Of a DNA stretch of 64,000 nt, positions 36,628 through 49,200 are shown piece after piece. Source of the stretch: Anaeramoeba flamelloides (Eukaryota; Metamonada; Anaeramoebidae); contig JANTQA010000012.1 in assembly GCA_027625915.1 (NCBI GenBank), positions 12,610,501 through 12,674,500 of the forward strand, read 5' to 3'. The position numbers and the translations under genes were made by a program. Position 1 is the stretch's first letter. Each line of letters starts with the position of its first letter. The notes under the pieces were generated by a model. The model was not told the DNA's origin and did no database searches. It worked only from the letters and a program-made list of their open reading frames with translations.

Positions 36628-36986
36628 CAAAAGATCATGTGGAAAAAAAAAGAGATCTTCGAAAAGACAAATAATCACTATGAAAATTGAGAATGTAATG
36701 TCTTTGAAAATGGATTTAATTATTCATAAAAAATATTGTTGTTCAACTTTTTTTCAGTGAAAGTTCAGCAATAAAAAATGGGTAATGCTCATTTCAAAAA
36801 TTGTGACTCACTTTTTTTTAGTTTTTGGTTTTATTTTTTTTTTAATTTTTAATATATCAGGCTTTTATAGATTTAGAATGACTTAAAAGTGAATTACAAA
36901 TCATATTTAGTTATTAATTGTTCTTGAATACTAAAGGATAAATTTTTTTTTTCAATTTATTATTTCAGGTGAGTCACAATTTTTGA
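36421..36986 (+). repeat. 600-bp repeat, copy 2
   Basis: Matches 3229-3838 along most of its length. Ends TTTCATAAATTTTGACTCAC and the reverse-complement-like GTGAGTCACAATTTTTGAAA. The end motif also occurs internally near 36812-36832, as if two elements were fused. Contains a 36-bp poly-T. Confidence 0.72.
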
Positions 36987-37152
36987 AAAAGAGTTTATAT
37001 TCTTTAAAATGTTTCTAGGAAAAATTTATTTTAATAACATTAAAAGATATAAATAAATATTATTTAGATATGTTCATAATTTTAAAAATAAAATTGAAAT
37101 TAAAATAAAAGATATATATAGTTATAAATATATAATATTTCGATTGTTATTT

Positions 37153-40100
37153 TTAACAGCAGTTTGACGAATTATTATTTTTATTTTCATTTGTTTTATC
37201 TTGGTAAAAATCGGAATCTTCATCATCAGAATCAATCATTGGTTGGTTAATTTCTAATTTCCCTTCTTGGACTCTTTGATAAACCGTCTTTGCACCCAAC
37301 ATAAAAATATCTTCAACATTTTCTCCTGTTTTGGCAGATGTTTCTAAATATAAAAGATCTGTATAATCATTGATTTTTTTTTATTTTTTTTTTTTTTTTA
37401 TAGGGAATAATTAAAAAAGAAAAGAAAGTTATTAATTCATTTAGGATACATTTCATGTTTTTTTCAAAAAATTTATTTTATTGAAATTAGCTTATTTTAT
37501 AGCATGAAAAGATAATCAAAGTTTTTCAAATGGAATAAGTATTGTTGAGGAATAAGAGGAAACATTAAAAAAATCTGAACATTTTGTTATTATTTTTGAG
37601 GGGATTTATTTGAAAAATTCATCAAATTAATTTTCTTTTGTGAAAAAAAGAGATTATTGGAAAATTTCATTTTTTTTTCATTTCGCACATGGCTCATATT
37701 CCAGTTTAATCAAATAAATTTGTTTGTTTTTTTTTTATTTTTTCAACTTATTAAACAAAATTTTCAAAAATTGTCAATGGAATGTTGTGTCAATTATAAC
37801 TAATTTGTATTTTTTTCATTAATTAAAAGAATTTTCATAGATTGAAAGATTATTAATTAAAATGTCAGTACCAATATACAAAAATAAGATTTCCCTTTTG
37901 TATTGGTAAAATAATTTATTAATAAAACACTGATTTACTGATGTGTGTGCTTATTGAAATTTTAATTTAAGTTTTTTAAGAATATATTAAAACTAAAATT
38001 TGACTCAGTTTATTACACTTTTTTTTTTGATTATTGTGAATTTCTAGATTATCACCATGATTTTTTTTATTATTTTGAGTAATATTTAAGAATTAGAGTA
38101 AAAAAAAAACGTAAAAATTGGTGTTAGTCTACACAGGTTATTTCCAAAAAAGCGGAGTAAATTTATTTTAAAATATCTTTATTAAAATTAATTCTAATAT
38201 AAACTAGTTAAACATCCAAAAATTATTATTCCACAGAAATTGATTCTTGATAATAATTCAATTTGTTTGATAGTATGTTATTACATAAATAAAAGATATT
38301 AAAATTTCTGATCTCGATTTTATCTGATATTTTTTAGAGGGATGAAAAATTGGTGTTTATTATTTTCTTTTGATCGAAAAAACCGTTTTAATAATTTGTT
38401 TAATCTCAAAAAATTTTCAAACAGAATTGAAAACAGAGAAAGGTATGTTTAATTGTCAAAAAAAATCGATTTTACCCTTTCCACATTTCCAGTTTTTTAT
38501 TGAAATTGTTCCTACATTGTTTTCACCAAAAAAAGTGCTATTTTTTTTTTCATTTTCTGGAAATATTTCATCAAACATATTTTGAAATAAATAGCTAAAT
38601 CATTGATTCAATCAGTATTAATATTAAACTTAATTTGGTATTGTCAATTAACGAATACCTCCACTAAAAAAGATGATTTTTTATGAAATGTAAAAAAAAA
38701 TACCACACTTTTTTGGAAATACCTTATTTTTCTTTTTGATCTTTTAATAAAAAAAAAATTGTTTTTATACTGTCAGAGGGATTTAAGGAAGAAGGCGCAT
38801 TTTGCCAATTTTGAGTGACACATTTTATTTAAAATCAAATTATGAAAATCATTTAGTTAACTAAATAAATGAATTTTTTAATACATAGGGAATTATCAGA
38901 TATCCTAGTATAAAATATTTACATACCAATTAAAAAAATGGAAATCAAATTAATTTCAAATAAAGAACAAATAAATAAAAAAAAAACATTTATTTCTTGG
39001 TCTTATTTGTAACATTTGGCACAATTACCTCTTCTTTACTCAGTTTTATTTTTAATTCCGAAGAGAATAACTTTACATTCTCCAAAATTTTTGAAAAACA
39101 AATTACTTTCCATTTCGAAAGAATTTTTCAAAATCAATTTTAATTTCCTATTTTCATTTAATCCATCCAATTTTTAGATTTGGTTCAGAAAATAGGATAT
39201 TTTTATCAATACCTCTTCAAAAATTGAAGCTTTATTATATGTGTTTATTTGATTTTATAATGATTTGTTTCCAATCAAATTATAAAAATCCAAAATAATG
39301 ATGAAGTTTGCTTTAAATTTTTAACCAGATTTTCTTTTTCTTTGAGTTGACATTTTTGTCGTCGTTTTTTGATTTCGGGAATTCAATACTTTTACTTTAT
39401 ATTTTTTTTTTCAAATATTATTGTCAAACTAATCAAAATAAAGAATATTGATACAAAAATTAAAAACAAATTTGTAAAAAAGGTTTTGGCAAAACAATAA
39501 TAAATTATGAATGGTGTTAGAAAACCAAGTCAATACCTTGTTTGTCCTTATTCAAATTTATTAAGAAGAAAAAAATCTTCAAAAATAGACTTTGAAATTT
39601 TTTTCATTCTTGATTTCAACAAGTTTATTTGGAAAGGTGTTCTTTCTTGTTTGGTCTTTTCAAAAAGAAAAGATTTGTTTTGAAAATTCAAAATTTTTTG
39701 GGTCTATTTTTCTTGGTTTGTTTTATTATAAATTCAAATTATTCAAAATTAGCACATTTCTAGATTCAAAAGATAATTTAAAAAAACCAAATTCAAAAAA
39801 AATGTTCAAAAAATTAAAGATTTAACTCTGATTTACTTTGGGTTTCGTTTTCTTAACACGCCAATAGAGAAGTGATTGTTATTTTGGTTTCAAAGTTTCA
39901 ATACCCTATGTTACTCAAAAAATCTTTTTTCAGTAATTTTTCTACAATTAAAATTTTTAAAAAATGAAAAAAATGTACCTGCTTCCTGAAACATAAATCT
40001 GCAGACACTATTTAAGACTACTATTTGTTGCAAAATAAATGAAACAGAATTTTCATTCAGCTTTCCAAAAAAAGATTTTATATTAATCATGTAAAATTAT

Positions 40101-41325
40101 AAATTTTTTATTTCTAAAACCAGCTTAAATTATTAATTTACCTTTGAGAATTGGGTTCTTGGATGATTTATTATAATTCTTGAAATGTGTTTTTTTTTTT
40201 TTGGAAAGCTGAATGAAAATTTTGATCTTTTTATTTTACAATCAGCAGTACTTTTTCTTTATTTTTTTTTTGATGTTTATCGATTTAATTTGGGGTTACT
40301 GTTATTTTCCATTTCATTAAGGAAAATTTTTATTTCAAGTTTGCAAAATATTTTTTGCTAATTGTTTATTGAAAATTACAATATCTTTACAGAATCAATT
40401 AAAAATGGGGTTTCAATTCCCTCAAACTATTTTAGTAATTATAGTTTGAAAAATCAAAAATACTCACAAAAACAATTAAGAAACGACACTTTTAGAACTT
40501 TTATTTTAGCTTCCTAATTGAGCTTTGAGATAAAAGTTTAATTTGTGCAATTTGATTCCAACAGTATTCTTAATTGTCTTCAAAATATTTCCTTTTAAGA
40601 AAGATTCTACTATTAAATTCGTTAAATTCTGACTCCACTTTTACCTCAATGCTACTCCCCAAAAAAAAAAAGATTGTATTATGGGAGCCATTAATTTTCC
40701 ACACTAAAATATAAGGAGACGCAAGAGATCAAAAAAAGCAATCAAAACAAAAACACAAGGAAATCATATAATATTTGACTAAAAAAAAAGAAATCTCTCA
40801 AAGAAAAAAATAATTTACCATTTTCTTCAGCAAACACTTCACCTTCCTCTCTTTCTATTTTTCTTTCAGTTAAATCAATTTTGTTTGCAATCAAAATGCC
40901 AACAGAATTAGGATCTGTCGATTTTCTACAATCCTCAAGCCATACTTTTAAATCATTAAAACTTTTTCTCGAGGAGACGTCATACACAAAAACTGTGCAA
41001 GAAACTCCATGAAAATAAGATCTAGTTACTGCACGGTATCTTTCGCTTCCAGCTTTGAGATATTTTTTTTGAATTGGTGTTGATCAACAAAGGAATGGTA
41101 AAGGTTTCAAGTAGGAAAATATACATTTTTAAAAATTAAAAAAAAAAATTCAATTCTGAAAAGAAGATTGTATTTAAAAAAAGAAAAAGGAAACAACACA
41201 CCTGTATCCCAAATGTGAATTTTAATTTCTGTATTTTCGATCTCTACCGATTTGATCGAAAAATCAGCACCCTGTGTTTGGATTAAATAAAGAAAAAGAA
41301 ATCGTTCTTTGAGCCTATTTTCTCA

Positions 41326-41357
<32 letters not shown>

Positions 41358-41587
41358 AAAGAGCGTTTTACGATTGTATTTTTATAGGAAGGCTGGACTG
41401 TTTACGAATGTTAGTAAAATAAAAATTAAGAAAAAGAAAGGGTTTAATTTTGAAGAGTAAGATAAATTGAACACCAAAAAACAAAAAGATGTTATTCTTT
41501 ACATTTTCCTGTTTCAAATCTTCTAAGAAGAGAGGTTTTTCCAGTTGTAATAGAGCCCACAAGAATAAACTTAAACCTTAAAGACAT
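37153..41587 (-). CDS. Divergent Rab-family small GTPase, 206 aa
   Basis: Five exons: 41587..41503, 41397..41372 (26-nt microexon), 41271..41202, 41052..40819 and 37358..37153. All junctions are GT-AG and phases agree. The microexon supplies FQPSYKNTI, completing switch I before GADFS. Other motifs: P-loop GSITTGKT (11-18), WDTAGSE (58-64), NKID (117-120), ETSAKTG (144-150) and a C-terminal Cys-Cys for double geranylgeranylation. RSYFHG, the SSRKSFNDLKVWLED block and a GEGxx-like C-lobe recall the Rab2/Rab4/Rab14 group, but orthology is not assigned. The catalytic Gln of switch II is Ser63 and the P-loop is Ile-Thr-Thr instead of the usual Ser/Gly/Val pattern, so intrinsic hydrolysis is probably altered. 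Intron 4 is 3,460 nt and full of repeats. It should act on an endomembrane; which one is unknown. Confidence 0.92.
38134..38726 (-). mobile_element. 590-bp element, copy 2, inside Rab intron 4
   Basis: Reverse-oriented relative of 35566-36152: it ends GGTTATTTCCAAAAAAGCGG and CCACACTTTTTTGGAAATACC. It lies about 2 kb from copy 1, so the two form an inverted pair across the Rab 3' exon. Confidence 0.78.
39570..39970 (+). repeat. 400-bp repeat, left copy (Rab intron 4)
   Basis: Blocks TTCATTCTTGATTTCAACAA, TTAAAGATTTAACTCTGATT and TTTCAAAGTTTCAATA recur in reverse complement between 42130 and 43235, upstream of the Rab gene. Confidence 0.65.
40021..40248. mobile_element. 228-bp MITE with TTCATTCAGCTTTCCAAAA arms, copy 1
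   Basis: Arms run from CTATTTGTTGCAAAATAAA to the mirror of CTGCTGATTGTAAAATAAAA, with TA on both sides and inner arms TTTTCATTCAGCTTTCCAAA. A second copy is at 61150-61373. Confidence 0.8.
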
Positions 41588-44500
41588 ATAATATTTTGAA
41601 GAGGAATTAATTTTGAAAAAGTTAAAAAAAATGGTATTCAACTTCAATACAATTTTTGTTCCTTAGAATTAGAATTACAAAATATCTGACGTTCTTGAAT
41701 AAAGGTATCAGTATAACTTGTTTTTTAATCACAAATGATTTCCAGAAGAGGAATAAACGTTTTTTTTTTAAAGATCATCAAACATTATTTTTTTTTCCTT
41801 AATTTTTTTTTGGTAACTTTTAGATAAAGATCTGAAAATAGATCTAATTTGAAGAAAAGACACTAATACTTTGTGAAGCTCTGATTGTTTCATTGATTTT
41901 TTTTTTTATATAAATGGTTTTAAATAGGTAAATTTATATTATCTTCTTTTGGTTATTGTTTGGAATTTTGTTGTCAAAAAAATAAAAAAAAAATTTTCAG
42001 ACATGATTTAACTAAAATCTAAAAAAGGTTTTTTTTAATTGAAAACAAAATGGTGGAAATTGTTCAAAACCATAATTCATTTGTTCAATTTAAAGTTATA
42101 TTTTTGAAGTAGTTATTTTTTCCCATTTTTCAAAAATTTTGATTGTGAGAATATTACTAAAAAAATCTTTTTTTGGTATCCATGCGATATTGAAACTTTG
42201 AAACCACCTTACGAATGCTGTTCTGTTTTTGAAAAGAAAACGAACCCAATTTAAATCAGAGTTAAATCTTTAATTTATTCAACATTGTTTTTTTTTGAAA
42301 ATTAATCTTTGGTTTTATAAAAATATTTTTATCGATTGTATTTATAAAGTTTTTATAAATCGAGAAAATGGAATATGGTTTTTGAAAAAAATATCGAACA
42401 TGAAAATAATAAGTATAAGATTTTTAATTGTTATTATAAGGAAAATTGATATTTAATTAGCAAATATTTTCAATCATATCCTTAATAGAACTAACCAATA
42501 TTTTTATGAACTTAGTAATAAACCTACATAAAGTATTTAAAAGTGGTCTGTCTATAGAATACTAAGATTATTGTTGCATAAGCAAAAGTAGATCTACTTA
42601 AATTGAAAAAACAATAGGGTTTTATAAAGGTTTTCAATGAATTTGGAAAATGATATTTTTGTCTCTTATTTTTTGATAGATCGAATATTCTTTTGAACAA
42701 GTGTAATTTAATTAAATAATCATTCTAATAAGTAGGTTTTTAATCATTTAAATAGTTTGATTATGAGATAGAAGGAATCATTCACCAATTTCAAAATCAT
42801 TTCCCTCATATATAAAATTAAAAATCTTGTCAGAAATTATTTTCATGCCTTGTATTTTTTTCAATACTAAACTCTATTTCAATTTCATTAGGCTTATTAA
42901 AAATTAAATTTTAGGAATAAATATTTAAATTAATTGAAGTTATCTATTATATTAAAAAAATTAGTATTTTTATGTTCAGTTCTATAGACTAGAAATAAAT
43001 TTTTTTGTCTAAAAATAAAAGTAAAAAAAAATAAAAAAAAATTGGGATATTTATTATGAAATTGATTATATATTGTGAATACTTTGAATTAATCAGAATT
43101 TGAAGAAAAAAACAAAAAAATACCAATAAAAGATGTATTTTTTTATACAAATCTTTTTTTTTTTATAATCAAAAACATATAATCAACTTTCCAAAGAAAC
43201 TTGTTGAAATCAAGAATGAAAAAAATATCACACCAAAATATTTGTCGTTAGTTGTACGAAGTTGAGAAAATAAGCAATATATTTTTCTTGAGAGGGTGAT
43301 ATTTATATAACACAGAAAGAACAATATTTTGCTTGTTGTTGAAACAATGAATCAAATTGTGTGAGTTATTATTTATTGAAATAATGTGTATCTTCAAACA
43401 AAAAAAAATAAAAACAAAAAATAAAAAAAAATTCTTTTTAGTTTTTCATTCTTTTTAGATCTTTAAAGCTATTCCAATTTTTGAATTATTTAAAACTGTT
43501 TTAAAATAATAGAATCTCAGCTCAAAAAGTAATAGTTTCTAAATTTCAACATTTTTAAAAACTTATTTTCTTCATCCCTTTTAAACTCTCAAAAAAGCCA
43601 ACACTATCCAAGATCAACACCTTCACAAAATATATTTTTTTAAAAAAAAAATATAACTAGTTGATTAAGATCTAGAGAAAATTCACATTTCTTCTATCCA
43701 TCTACCTCTTCTATTTTTAATATTAAGACACCATTTCCAAGAACTGGGCTATTTATTTCTCAAAAAAACAAAAAAAAGAGAAAAATTCAATAATACTCAT
43801 AACCAGTAGAGTATTATTAAATAAAGATTTTTTTTCTAGAAATAACCAATATAAATATGACTAGAAAAAAGGTTATTTTTTATCATTTTTTTTAGCTTTT
43901 GTTTCAAAAAAATAATAAAATTATTATTTTTTGTCTTTTATAGATATCTCCCAACGATCCAAAAAACACTAAAAATGAAAAACTGATTAAATACCTTCCA
44001 TTAAAAAAATTAAAAAAACTAAATGAAAAAATTAAAATAAATAAAGTTTCCATTTAACTTTTTCTTAGAAACACATTTTGTCAAAATGATTAGTTTCAAA
44101 CTTGAAATTATATATGTTTTTAGATACGCTCTCTTATTTTAGCTTATTTACTAAAACAAATTCTAAATTATGGGAATTTTATTTTCACAAAAGGAATCAA
44201 TTTGGTCCTCAAATGTTTTTTTTTATTTTTAATTGGTAAAATTAAAAAAAAGTTAAACTAAAAAGATAAACTCTCTGGAAAATAACCTAATTTAATATTT
44301 TAACTTATTCTTTGATTTCTAAATTTTCTCAACACAATTTTTCAAAAAAAAAATAAAAAAGTGCACAGTAATTTCAAAAAATATTTTCGATATTCAAACG
44401 TTGAGAGTGTTTTTATTCTAAAAAATTTTATCCAAGTGTTTAATTGAATTAAGTTATAAGCTAGATTTCGAAAAATATTAATCAGAAAAAAATAGTGCTT

Positions 44501-44691
44501 AATTTTATTAAGGACATATTATTAAATATTTCTTATAATGTTGTACCCTCACAATTTTCTCCAAAATTTCTATAATCAATAAAAAAGTCGTAAAAAATTG
44601 AGGAAAATTTTAATTTTGATTATCTCTTTAAAAATTGACCTAAAAATTCAACAAACACACACACAAATAAAATATTTTAAAAATTATTTTA
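41588..44691. other. 3.1-kb intergenic region upstream of the Rab gene
   Basis: Lies between the Rab 5' end and the CCZ1 3' end (both minus), so the Rab promoter should be near 41.6-42 kb. It holds the inverted repeat copy 42130-43235; the rest is A/T-rich with no supported frame. Confidence 0.6.
42130..43235 (-). repeat. Inverted, interrupted copy of the 39570-39970 repeat
   Basis: 42130-42330 matches 39770-39970 in reverse complement, and 43140-43235 matches about 39590-39690. About 800 bp of unrelated A/T-rich DNA lies between them, probably a later insertion. Confidence 0.6.
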
Positions 44692-46229
44692 TTAAATTAA
44701 TGAAAACCCTAAAAGTGATTTCGAAATTTGAGAAAATTTTTTCCATAGTGCATTATAATTTAAATTTTTTTTAGAAATAATAACAATTAATATCTTTTCT
44801 TGGATTTTTTTCCCTATTATACAAATGCCATCCAAAGTTTCAATTATCGCTTGATTTTTTTGAATTGTATACTTTGTATTTAATGTGTTATACATTTTGA
44901 GAATGGTTTTATTTAAGGATTGTGATTCATTATCAAGATATGGTATTACGGAGTTTGAAGAGCAATCATACATAATAAAATTCTCATCGTTTGTAAAATT
45001 AGAATTTAATAAAGTGCTATCTATTAAATTCCGGTTGAAGGATTGCAACAATTTGATTAATTTATTTTGTAAATTTGAATAAAAAGTTAAATCATGTCGA
45101 AGGATGGGTGGTATTATAAAAGTTAAATAGTATTGCTTATATTTGAACAATATTAAATAATATTCTTTATTTTTTTTGCCAAGATAGATTTTTATTGAAT
45201 TTACTGCGGTTGACATTTCATTAAGGTTCTCTGGTCCAATCAAATATCCATAGTGATGATCTTTTTGCCCGTTTTCGTTTCCCCTTTTCTTTTCTATTTC
45301 TAGTTGCATTTCTGTTTTTAAATAATTTTCATTTGCTGAGTTGGATTTATTTTTTTGTTTATTTTTATTCTTGGTGTTTGATTTGACATTTTGTTTTATT
45401 TTATTGGGCGAGAGAACAATATTTTGCTTTTTCATATTAACATAATTTAAATGCGTTTCATCGTCAAAATATTTTAAATTTGTTGAAATTTTTGATCTTT
45501 TTAAAATACCATTAAGACTTTCGACTTGAAAATTTCCATCACCGTTATTATCATTAGTATCAGTGGTACTGTGACTGTTGGGGGTTCTTTTGTTGCTGCC
45601 CTTGTTATTATGATTATTATTTTTATTATTTGCCTTGTGGTTATTTTTAGTATTAGATTTGATAAATTCTTGTAATTGCATTTTTATAAATGAAGAAATT
45701 GTGATCGTATCTTGATTTTTCATCGAAGAAAATACTAACCGTTGATTATCAAAAAACATATAATGTTTGATATCTTTAAACTCAAGTTGAATTGTATTTA
45801 AAAGAAACTGAACTTCTAAAAACACATTGCTTGAAAAAAAATGCGGCTTGATACCGTAGATTAAAGGCAACAATGTGTTTTCTAAAGCATTTTGTTTAAA
45901 GTCGATTTTTTTCAAGTGCTCATTTAAAAAATTAGCAACTTTGAAACAAAGCACTTTTAAAGAAAAGTTTTTTAATATTTGTTCAAAAGTTCCATTTAAT
46001 AACGTGAAGATTTTATAACAGTTTTTTAAATGTGTTTGAATAACATTATCGTCAAGTTCAAAACTCTTATATTGCTCCTTTTCCTTGTTTTTTAAATTAT
46101 TGCTCGTGTTTCCAACGTCTTTGTTCTTTTTGGTCTTGTTTATTTTTTCTTCCTCATGAATAATATTGTATCCATTTTTTACAATCTATTTAAAAATTGA
46201 ATTAATAAATCATAATAATAAGATTATAA

Positions 46230-46267
<38 letters not shown>

Positions 46268-49200
46268 TTTTTGCAAATTAGTATTTTGGAAAAAGTAAAC
46301 TTTGTTTAGGTAAAAGGGTTACCAACATTTTTTTCAAAATATCAATTTTTTTTTATAATTGACATTTGAAGAACAAATAAGAAATAAGTAAAATAATACA
46401 CACCAAAAAATAGTTGATATTCCAATACGAAATAAAACTAATAAATCAATGTATTGTTGTAAAAATTCAAAAACTCAAATTGTTAGTAACTCATTGAATA
46501 AAATAACAAGGTATATTTTGATCTCCACTTTAACGATCCAAATAAAATCCCAATAGAAACAAATAGGATTTCTCTACAATCATCTACACTGTTTCAATAA
46601 CATTAGAATAACACATTTTTACCTAGCGACTATAGATCTTGCAATAAAAAAAAAATTTACAAAAGAATTAGGTTTCAAAAAAATAATCAAAAAAATTCGA
46701 AAAAAGCAAAAATGTAAAAAATGATTTCAATTTTGAAATTTTCAAAATAAAGTTTTTTCTTCTAATATCAATTCAAACCTTTTAAACATACTTGTAGTTC
46801 GCTCATAACAGCTGGGCCCCTTTGACCGGAAAATGTTTTTGATTTTTTTAAGAAAATTGTTATTTTCAAGAAGAATAAAATATATATTTGACAAAATTAA
46901 AGTAATTCTTTTCTAATTTTTAAGATCTGATTTTTTAAACTTGAGTTTATTTGGTAAAAAATAATTTAGTTTTTCGTGATTTGGATGTAATAACCCAAGT
47001 TAAAGGACAAATTAAAGTATTTAAAGAAAGTAACCCCAGACCAACCATTTTTTTTCGTTTTATCCTTTCAATTTTGGGAGAATTTGTGACCAATGGTCAA
47101 GACCACATAAGCAAAGAGGTTCAGTAATTATTGTACAGAAGTTATGATTGGTTTGTAATCCCAATTACTAATTGGGATTCAAACACTTAAAACCGAAGAA
47201 AAGGAGGACACTAAGGAAGATTTGGAAACACAGCGTCTGTTAAAAATTATTAAAAAAAACCGGTCGCTGATGTTGGTATTGAAGAAATAATAGGCGAAGA
47301 AGACAAATCCATTCAAAAAATAATTTGGTCTTCGAGAGGGTTCAAATTTCAACCAATGTTGGGCATAAAGATACTAAGATAAAAAAAATTAAAAAAATTT
47401 TGTTGAAAAAAAAAAATAAAGCAAGAGCATCACTTGCTACTTTAAATTGAAACTATCGGAAGTTAAATAAAAACAAAAATTCTGAGATTCACCCAACACT
47501 TGTAAAAGCATTAATGAATCAGAATTCTTTTATTTGAGTTAACAGAAAATTTTTATCATTGAGTATCGTTTTTTTTTCTTTATCAATTTCTTCTTCCTTT
47601 TCTTTTTTTTTTTACGTTTTGAATCCCAATAAGTAATTGGGATTACAAACCAATCGTAACTTCAGTAGAATAATTCCTAAACCTCTTTGCTTTTGTGGTC
47701 TTGAATACAAAAAAAAATTCTTCGAAAGCAAACAATAAAAAATGTCGGTACACTCATACCGATTTAAATACTTTAATTCCCCCTTTAAGGATTATTAGTA
47801 TTTTGTGTCATGTGGCAATTACTCTTATATTCACAATATGAATCATTGATTTAAATGAATAGTAAGTTATTAGATCTTCTAAAAATCAGAGTTATTTTAA
47901 AAAACTGAAAACTTTTTTTTTTTATGATTTTGTAAGAATTAAAACTTTTTTTGATATGATTAGTCACATTTTGGTGCACTATTCTCTTGATAAATATATT
48001 AAAAATGAAAAAATTAAAATATGGCTAAAAAATTATTATAGAAAAGTTGGGTTAGGGACTTATCAAGAAGACCCTCGTATCACCTTTATTATTTGGATTT
48101 ATCAGTCATTTTTTAATTGAAAAAATTAAACACCTTGCAAAACATGTTCAGATGTTTGCAGATGATTTGATTTTAATAATGAAAATCCAATTTCAGAAAT
48201 TGACAAAAAATTAATAATAATTTATATAATTATCCAAGACTTTGGAATGAACCCAAATATTGATAAAATACAAAAATCAAAAACTTTATCAGAAATTAAA
48301 TAATTTAGGAATATGGTTTGAAAAAGAGAAGTATTTACAAAAAAACTTTAAAAAGGTAAAAGATGGTTTTAAAAAAATCAAAATGATTTTTTAACCAAAA
48401 AAAAACTAGCCAATGGAGTAAAATTACAAATGTTTAAATCAATATGTATGAGTCAATTATTTTATGGGCTAGTTATATTTAATCTAAATCAAAAATACTT
48501 TGCCTCTATTGATGCCTGGATAAATAAAAAAGTAACAAAATTTTTAAAAATCAATCCACATTCTCCAAGAATAATTAAATAAGCCCAAAGCTAAGCTTGA
48601 TCAAGTTAGACTCTCAATCTATACAATTTAAGATATAAACTCAAAAAAAAATTAGAACTTCAGGGGTATGAACGCATTTCAGACCAATAAAAATTTTCCA
48701 AAAAAAAGACGAAAATATTAATTGGGAAATAGAAAATTTAAAATTATTAAAATTAAATCTAAAGCAATTTAGAGAAAAGCTTGATAATAAATTGTTCTGG
48801 ATGGAAATGTCAATCAGATTTAAAAATTATTAGATATAATAATAATATCAACAAACAGCTGTGTCGTCAAGTGCCACGTGGAGTCCCGGAGAGTGCCTAG
48901 GTTTTCTTGAGGTTTTCTGTTTTATTTGTAAAGTGTTCTAGATTTTATTGTGGTTTTTTTTTTTTATTTGTGAGGTGTTATAGGTTTTTTGAGGTTTTCT
49001 ATTTTATTTGTGAAGTGTTCTAGGTTTTTTCACAAATAAAATAGAAAACTTATTAAAATTTTCGGTTTATTTCTAAAAGTAAAAAAAAACCTAATGAAAA
49101 TCTATTGATTTTCCAAATAAACAGAAAATTCAAAAAAAACTTAAGGAGGTTTTTTTTAATTTAAGAAATAAAAAAAACCTAACTGCAAACAAGAGGTAAT

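Larger units (their letters stand above)
33004..37152. other. 4.1-kb intergenic region, no gene seen
   Basis: Lies between the 3' ends of the kinase gene (plus) and the Rab gene (minus), so it is convergent and needs no promoter. It holds three inverted-repeat elements listed separately plus long poly-T tracts (for example 36592-36627). Short frames near 34169, 35918 and 36432 lie in repeats or homopolymers. Confidence 0.65.

Noticed and set aside
36432-36760. Poly-Phe and poly-Lys frames across a T36 run
   Set aside because: Homopolymer translation inside a repeat element.
38370-38585. 71-codon plus-strand frame in Rab intron 4
   Set aside because: Inside the 590-bp element; the other copy does not keep it open.
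39592-39825. 77-codon Phe-rich frame in Rab intron 4
   Set aside because: Part of a repeat whose second copy at 42130-43235 does not keep the frame.
48940-49030. Repeats of TTTTATTTGTGAAGTGTTCT considered as a CRISPR-like array
   Set aside because: The units are irregular, palindromic and attached to a eukaryotic LINE tail, with no spacers of even length.
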